Source of the DNA: Candidatus Staskawiczbacteria bacterium RIFCSPHIGHO2_02_FULL_42_22
GTDB lineage: Bacteria > Patescibacteriota > Minisyncoccia > Minisyncoccales > Staskawiczbacteraceae
Direction of reading: 5' to 3'
NCBI GenBank assembly: GCA_001820175.1
Contig: MHOT01000001.1
Coordinates: 1 to 50,455, forward strand
DNA length: 50,455 bases
A program made the position numbers and the translations under genes. Under the pieces are notes generated by a model. That model had not been told where the DNA came from. It worked only from the letters and a program-made list of their open reading frames with translations, and searched no databases. Positions within the stretch are counted from its first letter, which is position 1, and every line of letters starts with the position of its first letter. Positions 16,880 to 24,996 of this stretch are shown piece after piece.

Positions 16880-17466
16880 TAATTTGTCTGGCAGAAAAAA
16901 ATGATGCATTGGCAATGGCGCAAATCCACAAAACCGAAATTAACAAAGGGTTTTTAAGTTCGCTTAACATTTCTTTTTTAAAAAATTTATACGAAGCAAT
17001 TATTTTGTCATCCGCCAGTTTTTGTGTGGTGGCCAAAGAGGGTGACCAGGTCACGGGCTTTATTTCCGGTGTTACCAGTATTAAAAAACTATACCGATAT
17101 TTTTTCGCCCATTATTTTTTGTCATCATCAACGGTGCTTTTTAAAAAATTATTCAGCCTGTCATTTATAAAAAAAGTATTTGAAACGTTGCTTTATTCAT
17201 CCAAAGAACAATCGCTTCCGTCGGCGGAATTATTAACTATGGCGGTCAAGCAACAATTCCAGGGCAAGGGAATTGCCAGCCAAATGCTATTTACATTTTT
17301 GGCTGAAATGAAAAAAAGAAATATCCAGCAATTTAAGGTGTTGGTAGGGGAGGAGCTGGCGCCGGCGATTCACTTTTACGAAAAAAATGGATTTACCTTT
17401 TTTAAAAATACTACCGTTCATCAAGGCAAATCGTCAAGAGTGTATATTTATAAAATGGTAAATTAA
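16876..17466 (+). CDS. GNAT-family N-acetyltransferase
   Basis: A 196-residue GNAT acetyltransferase. The acetyl-CoA pyrophosphate loop is VKQQFQGKGIASQML (about 125-139, matching Q/RxxGxG/A), and HFYEKNGF near the C-terminus is the usual final motif. Between glycosyltransferase and phosphoglycosyltransferase genes, it is well placed to acetylate the amino group made by the downstream aminotransferase, as PseH-type GNAT enzymes do in other pathways. That role is inference; acetylation of another amine cannot be excluded. Confidence 0.82.
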   Translation: MIICLAEKNDALAMAQIHKTEINKGFLSSLNISFLKNLYEAIILSSASFCVVAKEGDQVTGFISGVTSIKKLYRYFFAHYFLSSSTVLFKKLFSLSFIKKVFETLLYSSKEQSLPSAELLTMAVKQQFQGKGIASQMLFTFLAEMKKRNIQQFKVLVGEELAPAIHFYEKNGFTFFKNTTVHQGKSSRVYIYKMVN

Positions 17467-17469
17467 ATT

Positions 17470-18423
17470 ATGGATACAATCATTATTATTTCGGTGTTAC
17501 TGTTTATGTTTTTTCCACCATTTTTTGTTGGCATGTTTTTAATATATCTTTTAAAAAAGTTTTCTGAAAAAACGAATTTTTTAGTTGATATACCAGGGGG
17601 CGATATTTTAAAAATTCATACAAAAAATATTCCGCTTTTGGGCGGGTTGGCAATGGTGGTTTCTTTAATCATTGGTCTGTCGTTTTTTTTAGAGCAAGAT
17701 ATTTATTTGAAAGTTATAGGATTTACTTTGGGTCTTTTTATTATATTTTTACTTGGTTTTTGGGATGATCTCAAATGGAAACATATTTCCACCATAAAAC
17801 CATTTTTGAAATTCGTCCTTTTGATTTTATGCACATTTATTCCGTCGATTATTTTATCAGCTATCGGCATAAGTTTTAATTTTTTTCCTTATTATATTAT
17901 TTCCATAATCTTGGGTTTTGCCTATATTTTTGTGGTAATAAATGCGATAAATTACCAAGATGGCATAGATGGCTTGGCTGGGGGATTGGTTTGTATTTCC
18001 TTAGTAGGTTTTGCCGTAATTAGCTGGTTTTCATATGATAGTTTTACGTTAATGATTTCTATGGTCGCCCTGGGATCAGTTATTGCTTTCCTAATGTTTA
18101 ATCTTCCGCCAGCCAAAATGTTTATGGGGGATTCTGGTGCCTACTCTTTAGGATTTATTCTAGCAGTTTTAGCCATGTTATTTTCAAAATCATATAATAT
18201 GTACAGTGTTTTGGGGCCGGTGTTTATTATCGGTCTGCCCATATTTGACGGAATATACGCTAATATAAGAAGGATAGTAGCGGGGAAATCCATATTTTTA
18301 GGTGACAGGTCGCATTTTTATGATAAACTGATGCAAAAGGGGCTTTCTGTTAAAAGAACTCTTTTGGTTTGCTACTCTTTACAAATTGCGTTAGTTTTAA
18401 TGGGTGTACTAATGTATGCATAA
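17470..18423 (+). CDS. Polyprenyl-phosphate sugar-1-phosphate transferase (WecA/MraY family)
   Basis: A 317-residue multi-pass membrane protein of the polyprenyl-phosphate N-acetylhexosamine-1-phosphate transferase family, which starts lipid-linked glycans at the inner membrane. Catalytic motifs are visible: the aspartate pair in GFWDDLKWK (D99, D100), NYQDGIDGLAGG (161-172), KMFMGDSGAYSLGF (about 217-230) and a late cytoplasmic loop DRSHFYDKL. The loop type fits WecA/TagO-like members better than MraY. The next gene starts eight bases before its stop. It probably loads the first sugar, perhaps the amino sugar produced by its two neighbours, onto undecaprenyl phosphate. Confidence 0.9.
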   Translation: MDTIIIISVLLFMFFPPFFVGMFLIYLLKKFSEKTNFLVDIPGGDILKIHTKNIPLLGGLAMVVSLIIGLSFFLEQDIYLKVIGFTLGLFIIFLLGFWDDLKWKHISTIKPFLKFVLLILCTFIPSIILSAIGISFNFFPYYIISIILGFAYIFVVINAINYQDGIDGLAGGLVCISLVGFAVISWFSYDSFTLMISMVALGSVIAFLMFNLPPAKMFMGDSGAYSLGFILAVLAMLFSKSYNMYSVLGPVFIIGLPIFDGIYANIRRIVAGKSIFLGDRSHFYDKLMQKGLSVKRTLLVCYSLQIALVLMGVLMYA

Positions 18424-19540
18424 TATTCCTCTTGCAAAACCAGATATAACTAATTTGGAAAAAAGGGCGGTATTGGAAGTTTTAAATACCGCTAGTTTAA
18501 GTTTGGGAAAGAAATATATAGAGTTCCAAAATGAAATAGCTAAATTTGCGTCAGTCAGGTATGCGGTGGCGGTCAATAGCGGGACCAGTGCCTTGCATTT
18601 AATCGTGAGGGCCCTGGGAATTAAAAAAGGAGACGAAGTCATTACCACTCCCTTTTCTTTTGTTGCCTCGGCAAACTGTATTTTATATGAAGGGGCCACG
18701 CCGATTTTTGTTGATATTGATGCGAAAACATTAAATATTGACGTTTCTAAAATAGAACGAAAAATTACTAAAAAAACAAAAGCTATTTTGGCGGTGGATG
18801 TATTCAGCCGTCCCGCCGATTGGGACGCGCTTAAAAAAATCGCAAAAAAACACAAGCTTTTTTTAATTGAGGACTCAGCTGAGGCCTTGGGTTCTGAATA
18901 TAAAGGCAAAAAATGCGGTAGTTTTGGCGACGCGGCGGTGTTTGCTTTTTATCCCAACAAACAAATTACCACGGGGGAGGGTGGCATGATTTTAACCGAT
19001 AATAAAAAAATTGCCGATTTTTGCAGAAGTGCTGCAAATCAGGGCAGGAGGGCCAAAGATGGAAAATGGCTAGAACATATGCGGCTTGGGTACAATTACC
19101 GATTAGATGAAATGAGCTCGGCGCTGGGCATTGCGCAGTTAAAAAGGATAAAGGAAATTCTTAAAAAAAGAGCGCAGGTGGCACATTGGTATAATACAAT
19201 ATTAAAAGGATTTGAGGGGGTAGAAATTCCCCATAAGGATCGTGCTAGCAAATTGAGCTGGTTTGTGTATGTGGTGTTATTGGCGCCTCGTTTTGCAGGA
19301 AATAAAAGAGATGTCATTATAAGAGAAATGGCAAAAAGGGGGATTGCCTGCAGTAACTATTTTCAGCCAATCCATTTGCAGCCATTTTATAAGAGCGCAT
19401 TCGGCTATAAAAAAGGAGATTTTCCTGTTGCAGAAAATATAAGCCAAAGAACATTGGCTCTCCCGTTTTTTAATAATTTACAAAAAGAACACATTGAATT
19501 TGTAATCAAGCATTTTAAAAAAATATTGGAAAATGTTTAA
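18416..19540 (+). CDS. DegT/DnrJ/EryC1-family UDP-sugar aminotransferase
   Basis: A 374-residue PLP-dependent aminotransferase. The Schiff-base lysine is K182 in AFYPNKQITTGEGG, and D153 lies in LIEDSAEALGS. Substrate-pocket segments NSGTSALHLIVRALG and TTPFSFVASANCILYEG are intact. It overlaps both neighbours by eight bases. Directly before a UDP-GlcNAc 4,6-dehydratase homologue, it matches the PglE/PglF or WecE-like arrangement in which a 4-keto-6-deoxy UDP-sugar is aminated. The third DegT member in the window, it is the best conserved at the active site. Confidence 0.9.
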   Translation: MHNIPLAKPDITNLEKRAVLEVLNTASLSLGKKYIEFQNEIAKFASVRYAVAVNSGTSALHLIVRALGIKKGDEVITTPFSFVASANCILYEGATPIFVDIDAKTLNIDVSKIERKITKKTKAILAVDVFSRPADWDALKKIAKKHKLFLIEDSAEALGSEYKGKKCGSFGDAAVFAFYPNKQITTGEGGMILTDNKKIADFCRSAANQGRRAKDGKWLEHMRLGYNYRLDEMSSALGIAQLKRIKEILKKRAQVAHWYNTILKGFEGVEIPHKDRASKLSWFVYVVLLAPRFAGNKRDVIIREMAKRGIACSNYFQPIHLQPFYKSAFGYKKGDFPVAENISQRTLALPFFNNLQKEHIEFVIKHFKKILENV

Positions 19541-21425
19541 CCTACTCAAAAAAACTGCATTAAAAAGGACTTTATTTTTTGTCACCACTGACATTGTTTT
19601 TATCATGGTTTCCGTGTGGTTGGCTTTTATTTTAAGATTTGACGGGAGCATACCGGAGCAATACGTCCCTTTCCTGTTTAGGATGATTGTGTTGGCGATA
19701 TTTTTTACAATCCCCATATTTTACTTTAAACGACTCTACTCTTTTTCATGGTCGTACGTAAGTTCCGGTGAATTGATTTCTCTCTTTTTTTCCACTACCC
19801 TTTCATTTATTTTTCTTTCAATTACTATCTTTGCCTCGCATTATTTTCCTCGCTTTATAAATTTTCCAAGGTCAACTATTTTTATAAGTTACTTTTTGGT
19901 GTTTATTTTTTGCAGTTTGACGCGTTTTTCCAAGAGAATTTATCTGCATGTTGTCGGATTTAAAAGAATGGAGAATAAAGAAAGGACGCTTATTGTAGGA
20001 GCGGGAGACGCAGGAGAACAAATTTTGCGTAATATTCTATCCTCAAAAGAGGGCCGATATTTTCCAGTCGGTTTTCTTGATGACAGTCCCATGAAGCGGA
20101 AAATTACCATACACGGTTGCAGGGTGCTGGGAACTATTTTTGATATGCCCGAAGTGATAAAAAACAATGATATAAAACAATTAATTATTGCCCTTCCCTC
20201 CGCAAACAATAGAATCGTAAAAGAAGTTATTGCCCTGGCCAGGCAGGCTGGTTTGCGAAAAATCAAAGTCGCCCCACAATTACATCAAATCATAAGCGGC
20301 CAAATCTCTCTTAAAAACTTAAAGGATGTGGAGGTGGAAGATTTGCTGGGGAGGAATGAAATAACGGTGGATAAAAAACAGATAGAACGCCTCATCAAAG
20401 GCAAGGTGGTATTGATTACGGGGGCCGCAGGATCAATAGGGTCTGAATTATCCCGCCAAGTGGCAAAATTCAGTCCCTTGCTTCTCGTGTTACTAGATCA
20501 AGATGAAACAGGAATATTTAATATTTCAAAAGAACTACAGGAAAAATTTCCAGAGATAAAAATTCAATCATTAGTGGCCGACGTCACCGACAAGGAAAAA
20601 ATACAATCGGTGTTTGCCAAGTATAAGCCGCAAATAGTATTCCACGCCGCAGCTTACAAGCACGTCCCTTTAATGGAAGAGCAAAGCGATGAAGCGGTTA
20701 AAAATAATGTGTTCGGTTTGGAAAATGTGGCCCAGGCAAGTTTGGCGTGCGGCGCCCAAAAATTTATTTTCATTTCCACCGATAAAGCCGTAAACCCAAC
20801 TTCAGTCATGGGGGCCACCAAGCGCATCGGAGAGATGATATGCCAGGTTTTGTCAGAGCGCCAGGCAACCAGTTTTATTTCTGTAAGGTTTGGTAATGTG
20901 TTAAATAGCCGGGGGAGTGTTATTCCTATTTTTAAGGAACAAATTAGGAGAGGGGGGCCGGTAGAGGTTACCCATCCTGATATGAAGCGATACTTTATGT
21001 TAATATCCGAGGCCTGTAGTTTGGTGATGCAAGCCGGAGCCATGGGAAGCGGCGGCCAGGTCTTGGTGCTCGATATGGGTAAACCCATTAAGATCGTGGA
21101 TCTGGCAAGGGAAATGATAAAAGCATCGGGTTTTAAACCCGACGAAGATATTGCCATTGTTTTTGTGGGCATGCGGCCTGGAGAAAAATTGTTTGAAGAA
21201 ATTATGACCGCAGAGGAGGGTATTGCCTCAACGCAAAACCAGAAAATTTTTACCGCAAAACTTTCTGCTATCGATGTGGTTCACTTGCAAAAAAACATGG
21301 ATATATTACGGCAGGCGGTTAAAAATTCGGACACCGATACTATAAAGAAAACCATAAAAATGTTGATTCCTTCGTTTACTCCCACGTTTACCCCCACTAT
21401 TGCAGATCACGGGCATACCAAGTAA
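19533..21425 (+). CDS. Membrane UDP-sugar 4,6-dehydratase (PglF/WbpM/CapD family)
   Basis: A 630-residue protein with four hydrophobic spans in residues 12-130, a first Rossmann-like domain (TLIVGAGDAGEQILR, 152-166) and a second SDR domain with GAAGSIGSEL (297-306). The catalytic segment STDKAVNPTSVMGATKR has methionine where most SDRs have tyrosine, the hallmark of the long UDP-GlcNAc 4,6-dehydratases. It makes UDP-4-keto-6-deoxy-GlcNAc at the membrane, the substrate for the aminotransferase just upstream. It ends the glycan operon; a strong inverted repeat at 21438-21496 follows. Length and domain order agree with the PglF/WbpM group. Confidence 0.93.
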   Translation: MFNLLKKTALKRTLFFVTTDIVFIMVSVWLAFILRFDGSIPEQYVPFLFRMIVLAIFFTIPIFYFKRLYSFSWSYVSSGELISLFFSTTLSFIFLSITIFASHYFPRFINFPRSTIFISYFLVFIFCSLTRFSKRIYLHVVGFKRMENKERTLIVGAGDAGEQILRNILSSKEGRYFPVGFLDDSPMKRKITIHGCRVLGTIFDMPEVIKNNDIKQLIIALPSANNRIVKEVIALARQAGLRKIKVAPQLHQIISGQISLKNLKDVEVEDLLGRNEITVDKKQIERLIKGKVVLITGAAGSIGSELSRQVAKFSPLLLVLLDQDETGIFNISKELQEKFPEIKIQSLVADVTDKEKIQSVFAKYKPQIVFHAAAYKHVPLMEEQSDEAVKNNVFGLENVAQASLACGAQKFIFISTDKAVNPTSVMGATKRIGEMICQVLSERQATSFISVRFGNVLNSRGSVIPIFKEQIRRGGPVEVTHPDMKRYFMLISEACSLVMQAGAMGSGGQVLVLDMGKPIKIVDLAREMIKASGFKPDEDIAIVFVGMRPGEKLFEEIMTAEEGIASTQNQKIFTAKLSAIDVVHLQKNMDILRQAVKNSDTDTIKKTIKMLIPSFTPTFTPTIADHGHTK

Positions 21426-21437
21426 AATAATCTTTAC

Positions 21438-21496
21438 GCTGTGAATTACGAAACCCCCACGTTAAAAGAGTCTCGAGGGGTTTCGTAATTCACAGC
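21438..21496. repeat. Intergenic hairpin W-L after the dehydratase gene
   Basis: GCTGTGAATTACGAAACCC at 21438-21456 pairs with its exact complement ending at 21496, leaving a loop of about 20 bases. There is no T-tract, so it is not a classical terminator, although a stem this long could still stop or stabilise transcripts. Confidence 0.8.
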
Positions 21497-21511
21497 TTTG
21501 CAGTGTTGATC

Positions 21512-23227
21512 ATGATAAAAGAGAATACGTTTAAAATCATATTTTTTACTATAGCCATTTTTTTCCTGGCGGGTTTTACTGTTCCCGCAAAAGCCGCAAA
21601 CATTTCAGATGTCTTTTTTAACGTAGATGCGAATTTCGATGTCGGTGAATCATCTCAAGTCCAGGCCGTTCTCATTAAAACTGCCGCTAATCTCTATTTT
21701 TATGTCCAAAAGGACTGGTGGGAGGCGCAGGTTCCCGCCAAGCAAAGTGAAATTATAAATAATCTGGACGTTTTATCTTCTGAGTTTGATAAAAAGATAT
21801 ACCCGACATTGACTTCGGTATTTGGTTCTGAGTGGAACCCGGGAGTTGACGGTGACAGCAAGACCATTATTTTATTCCATGCTATGAAAGAGGGGGTCGG
21901 AGGATATTTTCGCTCCAACGACGAATACATCAAATTACAGATGCCAAATTCCAATGAAAAGGAAATGTTGTATTTGCCAATTTCACAGATTGATAACATC
22001 TCTAAGTTAAAAGTTTTTTTGGCGCACGAGTTTGTCCACCTTATTACTTTCAACCAAAAAGATCGATTGCGGGGAGTCCAGGAAGACGTTTGGTTAAATG
22101 AGTCTCGTGCCGAATACGCAGCAACTATTTTAGGATATAACGGTTTGTATGAGGGCAGTAATTTACAGGCGCGCTTGAAAAATTTTTTAGAAAGGCCGTC
22201 TGATTCGCTGGTCGAGTGGAAGGAAAATAAATATGACTACGGAGTTATTAATGTGTTCATGCATTACTTGGTTGATCACTACGGTATCAATATGCTGTCG
22301 GACTCGCTCCAGTCCCCGTTAACCAGTATTGCCAGCATCAACGCGGTCCTGGCAAAAAACGGGTATCAAGAAGATTTCTCCCAAATTTTTACCAATTGGG
22401 CAATTGCCCTTATGGTTAATGATTGCAAGGTTGGGCCGAAATACTGCTACTTGAGTAGCAATTTAGCAAATTTTAAAATAAATCCTACGCTTAATTTTCT
22501 GCCGCTGTCGGGCTCAAGTTCCCTGTCAGTAACCAATGTTACTAAAAATTGGGCTGGCAATTGGCAAAAAATTATCGGGGGGAAGGGGGATTTAACCTTG
22601 GAATTTTCGGGCGTCAAGGGGGTCCATTTTCAGGTGCCGTATGTTGTTGTCGATAAAGAAAATGTCTCGACAGTTCATTTTTTAGCGCTTGATGAAAACC
22701 AAAAAGGGAAAATATTCATTAAGGACTTTGATAAAAATAATAATGCATTAATTATTATCCCATTGCTTGAAGATAAAACGAGCGGTTTTTCTAATTCGGA
22801 ATTTACCTACCCCTACACCTTTAAGGTATCAATTTCCGGCCAGGTTCAAGAGGATGAAGCGGCATTGATTGAATCGCTCTTGGCCCAAATAGCTTCTTTA
22901 AAACAGCAGATCGCGGCGCTTCAGTCAGGCGAGCCCAAAAACCCCCTTGCGGTTTCCTGCTCGTCAATTACCGGCAACCTTTATATTGGCATGACTGGCA
23001 GCCAGAAAGTAACGTGCCTCCAAGAGTTTTTGAAATTACAGGGCGGGGCCGTGTATCCGGAAGGACTGGTAACGGGAAATTTCGGAGCCCTTACGCGCCT
23101 GGCCGTAGTGCGTTTTCAAGAAAAATATGCCAGTGATATTTTGGCTCCATTGGGGCTTTCTTGGGGCACTGGATTTGTGGGGTCGTCGACTCGCCAAAAA
23201 ATTAACCAGCTCTTGCAAGTAATGTAA
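21512..23227 (+). CDS. Secreted HExxH metalloprotease with C-terminal peptidoglycan-binding domain
   Basis: A 571-residue exported protein. A signal peptide (hydrophobic run FFTIAIFFLAGF, then VPAKAA cleavage-like sequence) spans residues 1-28. A zinc-protease domain follows with the HEFVH motif (H172, E173, H176) and, about 20 residues on, WLNESRAEYAA supplying a candidate third glutamate ligand, as in gluzincins. A short coiled coil near 450-475 leads to a tail resembling PG_binding_1 domains (GSQKVTCLQEFLKLQGG ... FGALTRLAVVRFQ). It probably acts outside the cell, tethered to cell wall or to a neighbouring cell. ATG 21512 is preferred over GTG 21503. Confidence 0.85.
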   Translation: MIKENTFKIIFFTIAIFFLAGFTVPAKAANISDVFFNVDANFDVGESSQVQAVLIKTAANLYFYVQKDWWEAQVPAKQSEIINNLDVLSSEFDKKIYPTLTSVFGSEWNPGVDGDSKTIILFHAMKEGVGGYFRSNDEYIKLQMPNSNEKEMLYLPISQIDNISKLKVFLAHEFVHLITFNQKDRLRGVQEDVWLNESRAEYAATILGYNGLYEGSNLQARLKNFLERPSDSLVEWKENKYDYGVINVFMHYLVDHYGINMLSDSLQSPLTSIASINAVLAKNGYQEDFSQIFTNWAIALMVNDCKVGPKYCYLSSNLANFKINPTLNFLPLSGSSSLSVTNVTKNWAGNWQKIIGGKGDLTLEFSGVKGVHFQVPYVVVDKENVSTVHFLALDENQKGKIFIKDFDKNNNALIIIPLLEDKTSGFSNSEFTYPYTFKVSISGQVQEDEAALIESLLAQIASLKQQIAALQSGEPKNPLAVSCSSITGNLYIGMTGSQKVTCLQEFLKLQGGAVYPEGLVTGNFGALTRLAVVRFQEKYASDILAPLGLSWGTGFVGSSTRQKINQLLQVM

Positions 23228-23252
23228 CAGGTCTAATGGTCAATAATATTCC

Positions 23253-24218
23253 ATGAACGAAGCATTTGAAGTATTAAAAAAAGAGCTGCCGGGTTTGCAA
23301 AAAAACGTTCTACTCAAAGACCATACGACATTTAAAATCGGCGGACCCGCCGAATATTTTTTCATAGCCAAGAAGAAAGAAGATGTGGAGCGAGCGATTA
23401 GGGTGGCTCAAAAACTAACATTACCACTGTTCATTTTTGGCGGAGGCAGTAATTTACTAGTGTCCGATGCGGGCCAAAAGGGGTTGGTGGTAAGAATGCA
23501 AAGCGGCGCAAAAACATTCGCTCTATTGCCCGGTAACTGCATTCGGGCATACGCAGGAGTTTCTTTGTCAGATGTGGTTTTATTTTCTATTAAAAAATCG
23601 CTTGGCGGGTTGGAATGGGCGGGCGGTTTGCCCGGAACATTTGGTGGCGCTATTCGGGGGAACGCCGGAGCATTCGGCGGCGAAGTTAAGGATTCTATTA
23701 TTTCGGTTCAGGCCTTTGACGATCACTTTACCTTAAGAAATTTTACCAACGCCCAATGCAAGTTTTCATACCGCAGTTCTATTTTCAAAGAAAAGGGCTG
23801 GACGATTATATCAGCAACGGTGGCCTTAAAAAAAGGCAATAAGAAAGAATTGCGTAGTGTTGTCGATTCGCGGATTAATTATCGAAAAGAAAAGCATCCC
23901 CTGGAATATCCCAGTGCCGGCAGTGTGTTTAAAAATGTTGATGTGAAAAAGATTCCGACGGAGTTTAAAAGTACCTTTTTAGATAAAATAAAAAAAGATC
24001 CTTTTCCAATTGTGCCGGCGGCCTGGTTTATTATCGGAGCTGGCTTAACCGGCGCAAAAATCGGCCAGGCGCAAATTTCAAACAAGCATTCAAACTATAT
24101 TGTAAACCTGGGAGGCGCCAAAGCCCAAGATGTGCTACAATTAATTCAGTTAGTGAAAGACACGGTTAAAAAAAAGTATGGCATTGAGTTGGAGCAAGAA
24201 ATACAATATCTTAAGTAA
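23253..24218 (+). CDS. murB: UDP-N-acetylenolpyruvoylglucosamine reductase
   Basis: MurB, 321 residues, the FAD enzyme that reduces UDP-GlcNAc-enolpyruvate to UDP-MurNAc in peptidoglycan synthesis. FAD-binding segments are FKIGGPAEYF (about 27-36), FGGGSNLLVSD and GLPGTFGGAIRGNAGAFGGE. The proton donor serine lies in YPSAGSVFKN, and the final catalytic glutamate is in the C-terminal GIELEQEI. The protein follows the protease gene by 25 bases with no terminator between them. Its presence indicates that the organism builds its own wall precursors. Confidence 0.95.
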   Translation: MNEAFEVLKKELPGLQKNVLLKDHTTFKIGGPAEYFFIAKKKEDVERAIRVAQKLTLPLFIFGGGSNLLVSDAGQKGLVVRMQSGAKTFALLPGNCIRAYAGVSLSDVVLFSIKKSLGGLEWAGGLPGTFGGAIRGNAGAFGGEVKDSIISVQAFDDHFTLRNFTNAQCKFSYRSSIFKEKGWTIISATVALKKGNKKELRSVVDSRINYRKEKHPLEYPSAGSVFKNVDVKKIPTEFKSTFLDKIKKDPFPIVPAAWFIIGAGLTGAKIGQAQISNKHSNYIVNLGGAKAQDVLQLIQLVKDTVKKKYGIELEQEIQYLK

Positions 24219-24226
24219 TTTAAATC

Positions 24227-24325
24227 TCAAATCTCAAAGTGCAAAGTTTAGGCATGCCGCGCGCCTCGGCGCGCGGCTAACTTTTTAATTTTAAATTATC
24301 ATTTTGCATTTTGAGGTTTGAATTT
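24227..24325. repeat. Word palindrome W-N between murB and hpf
   Basis: Left words AAATCTCAAA and GTGCAAAG are mirrored on the right by TTTGCATTTTGAGGTTTGAATTT. The centre is a GC hairpin, CCGCGCGCCTCGGCGCGCGG. Confidence 0.7.
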
Positions 24326-24338
24326 TACATTTACTATC

Positions 24339-24695
24339 ATGAATATCATCATTAAAACAAAAAATATTGAATTGACGGATTCGCTGGAAAAATTTATCCA
24401 ACAAAAAATTGGCAAATTGGAAAAATTTTCTAAAATTTTAGGGAAGGACTCTCTTGAAATGTTTGTGGAAATCGAAAAGGAAACAAATCATCATAGAAAA
24501 GGAGAAATATTTTTCGCCGAAGCCATTTTAGTCATGCCGGGCAAAAAATTGGTGGCGCGGGCAAAGAGTGACGATTTAGGTAAAGCTGTTTCTGAAGTAA
24601 AAGAAGAACTGGAAATAGAAATCAAAAAATACAAACTCAAGGCCATTGAATTGCCTCGTAGGCAAGCCAAAAAATCAAGAAAGGAAATATTCTAA
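24339..24695 (+). CDS. hpf: Ribosome hibernation-promoting factor / RaiA family
   Basis: A 118-residue protein of the HPF/RaiA (YfiA) family, which binds between the 30S head and body and silences ribosomes in slow growth. The fold-typical start MNIIIKTKNIELTDSLEKF, the HHRKGEIFFAEAILVMPGKK strand pair and the EELEIEIKKYK C-terminal helix are visible. ATG 24339 is preferred to an upstream TTG. It lacks the long C-terminal dimerisation domain, so it is the short type. The stop codon is followed within two bases by palindrome P4. Confidence 0.9.
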   Translation: MNIIIKTKNIELTDSLEKFIQQKIGKLEKFSKILGKDSLEMFVEIEKETNHHRKGEIFFAEAILVMPGKKLVARAKSDDLGKAVSEVKEELEIEIKKYKLKAIELPRRQAKKSRKEIF

Positions 24696-24696
24696 A

Positions 24697-24949
24697 AATG
24701 CGAATCTCGTTTGGCAAAATATAAAAAGAGTTTCGGCCGCCCCTTTGGCGAGCCTCGCCTTTTGGCGGGTCTCTTTGCGGATAATTTTGAGGATGGGGAA
24801 AATTTACTGCGGTAAATTTTGCCTCGCATCCCGCCCGCCAGCTTTGTAAAAATGTGCTCGGCGTAGGCAAGCTACGCCTAAACATTTTTCCAAACCTGGC
24901 GCCAAAATTCTCTCGCAAATAGAGGCGATTGCCAAACGAGATTCGCATT
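24697..24949. repeat. Modular palindrome P4
   Basis: Perfect 21-base outer arms beginning AATGCGAATCTCGTTTGGC and ending at 24949 enclose GC-rich hairpins and the module GGATGGGGAAAATTTACTGC and its complement. Related inner modules occur in P1 and E5, but the outer arms are unique. It fills the gap between hpf and the next terminator. Confidence 0.82.
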
Positions 24950-24951
24950 AA

Positions 24952-24996
24952 AACAACAAAAAGCTGGCAGTTCAATCTGCCAGTTTTTTGTTGTTA
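24952..24996. terminator. Bidirectional terminator between hpf and the Fic gene
   Basis: CTGGCAG-TTCAAT-CTGCCAG flanked by AACAACAAAAA and TTTTTTGTTGTT works in both directions. It overlaps the last codon of the minus-strand Fic gene. Confidence 0.85.
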
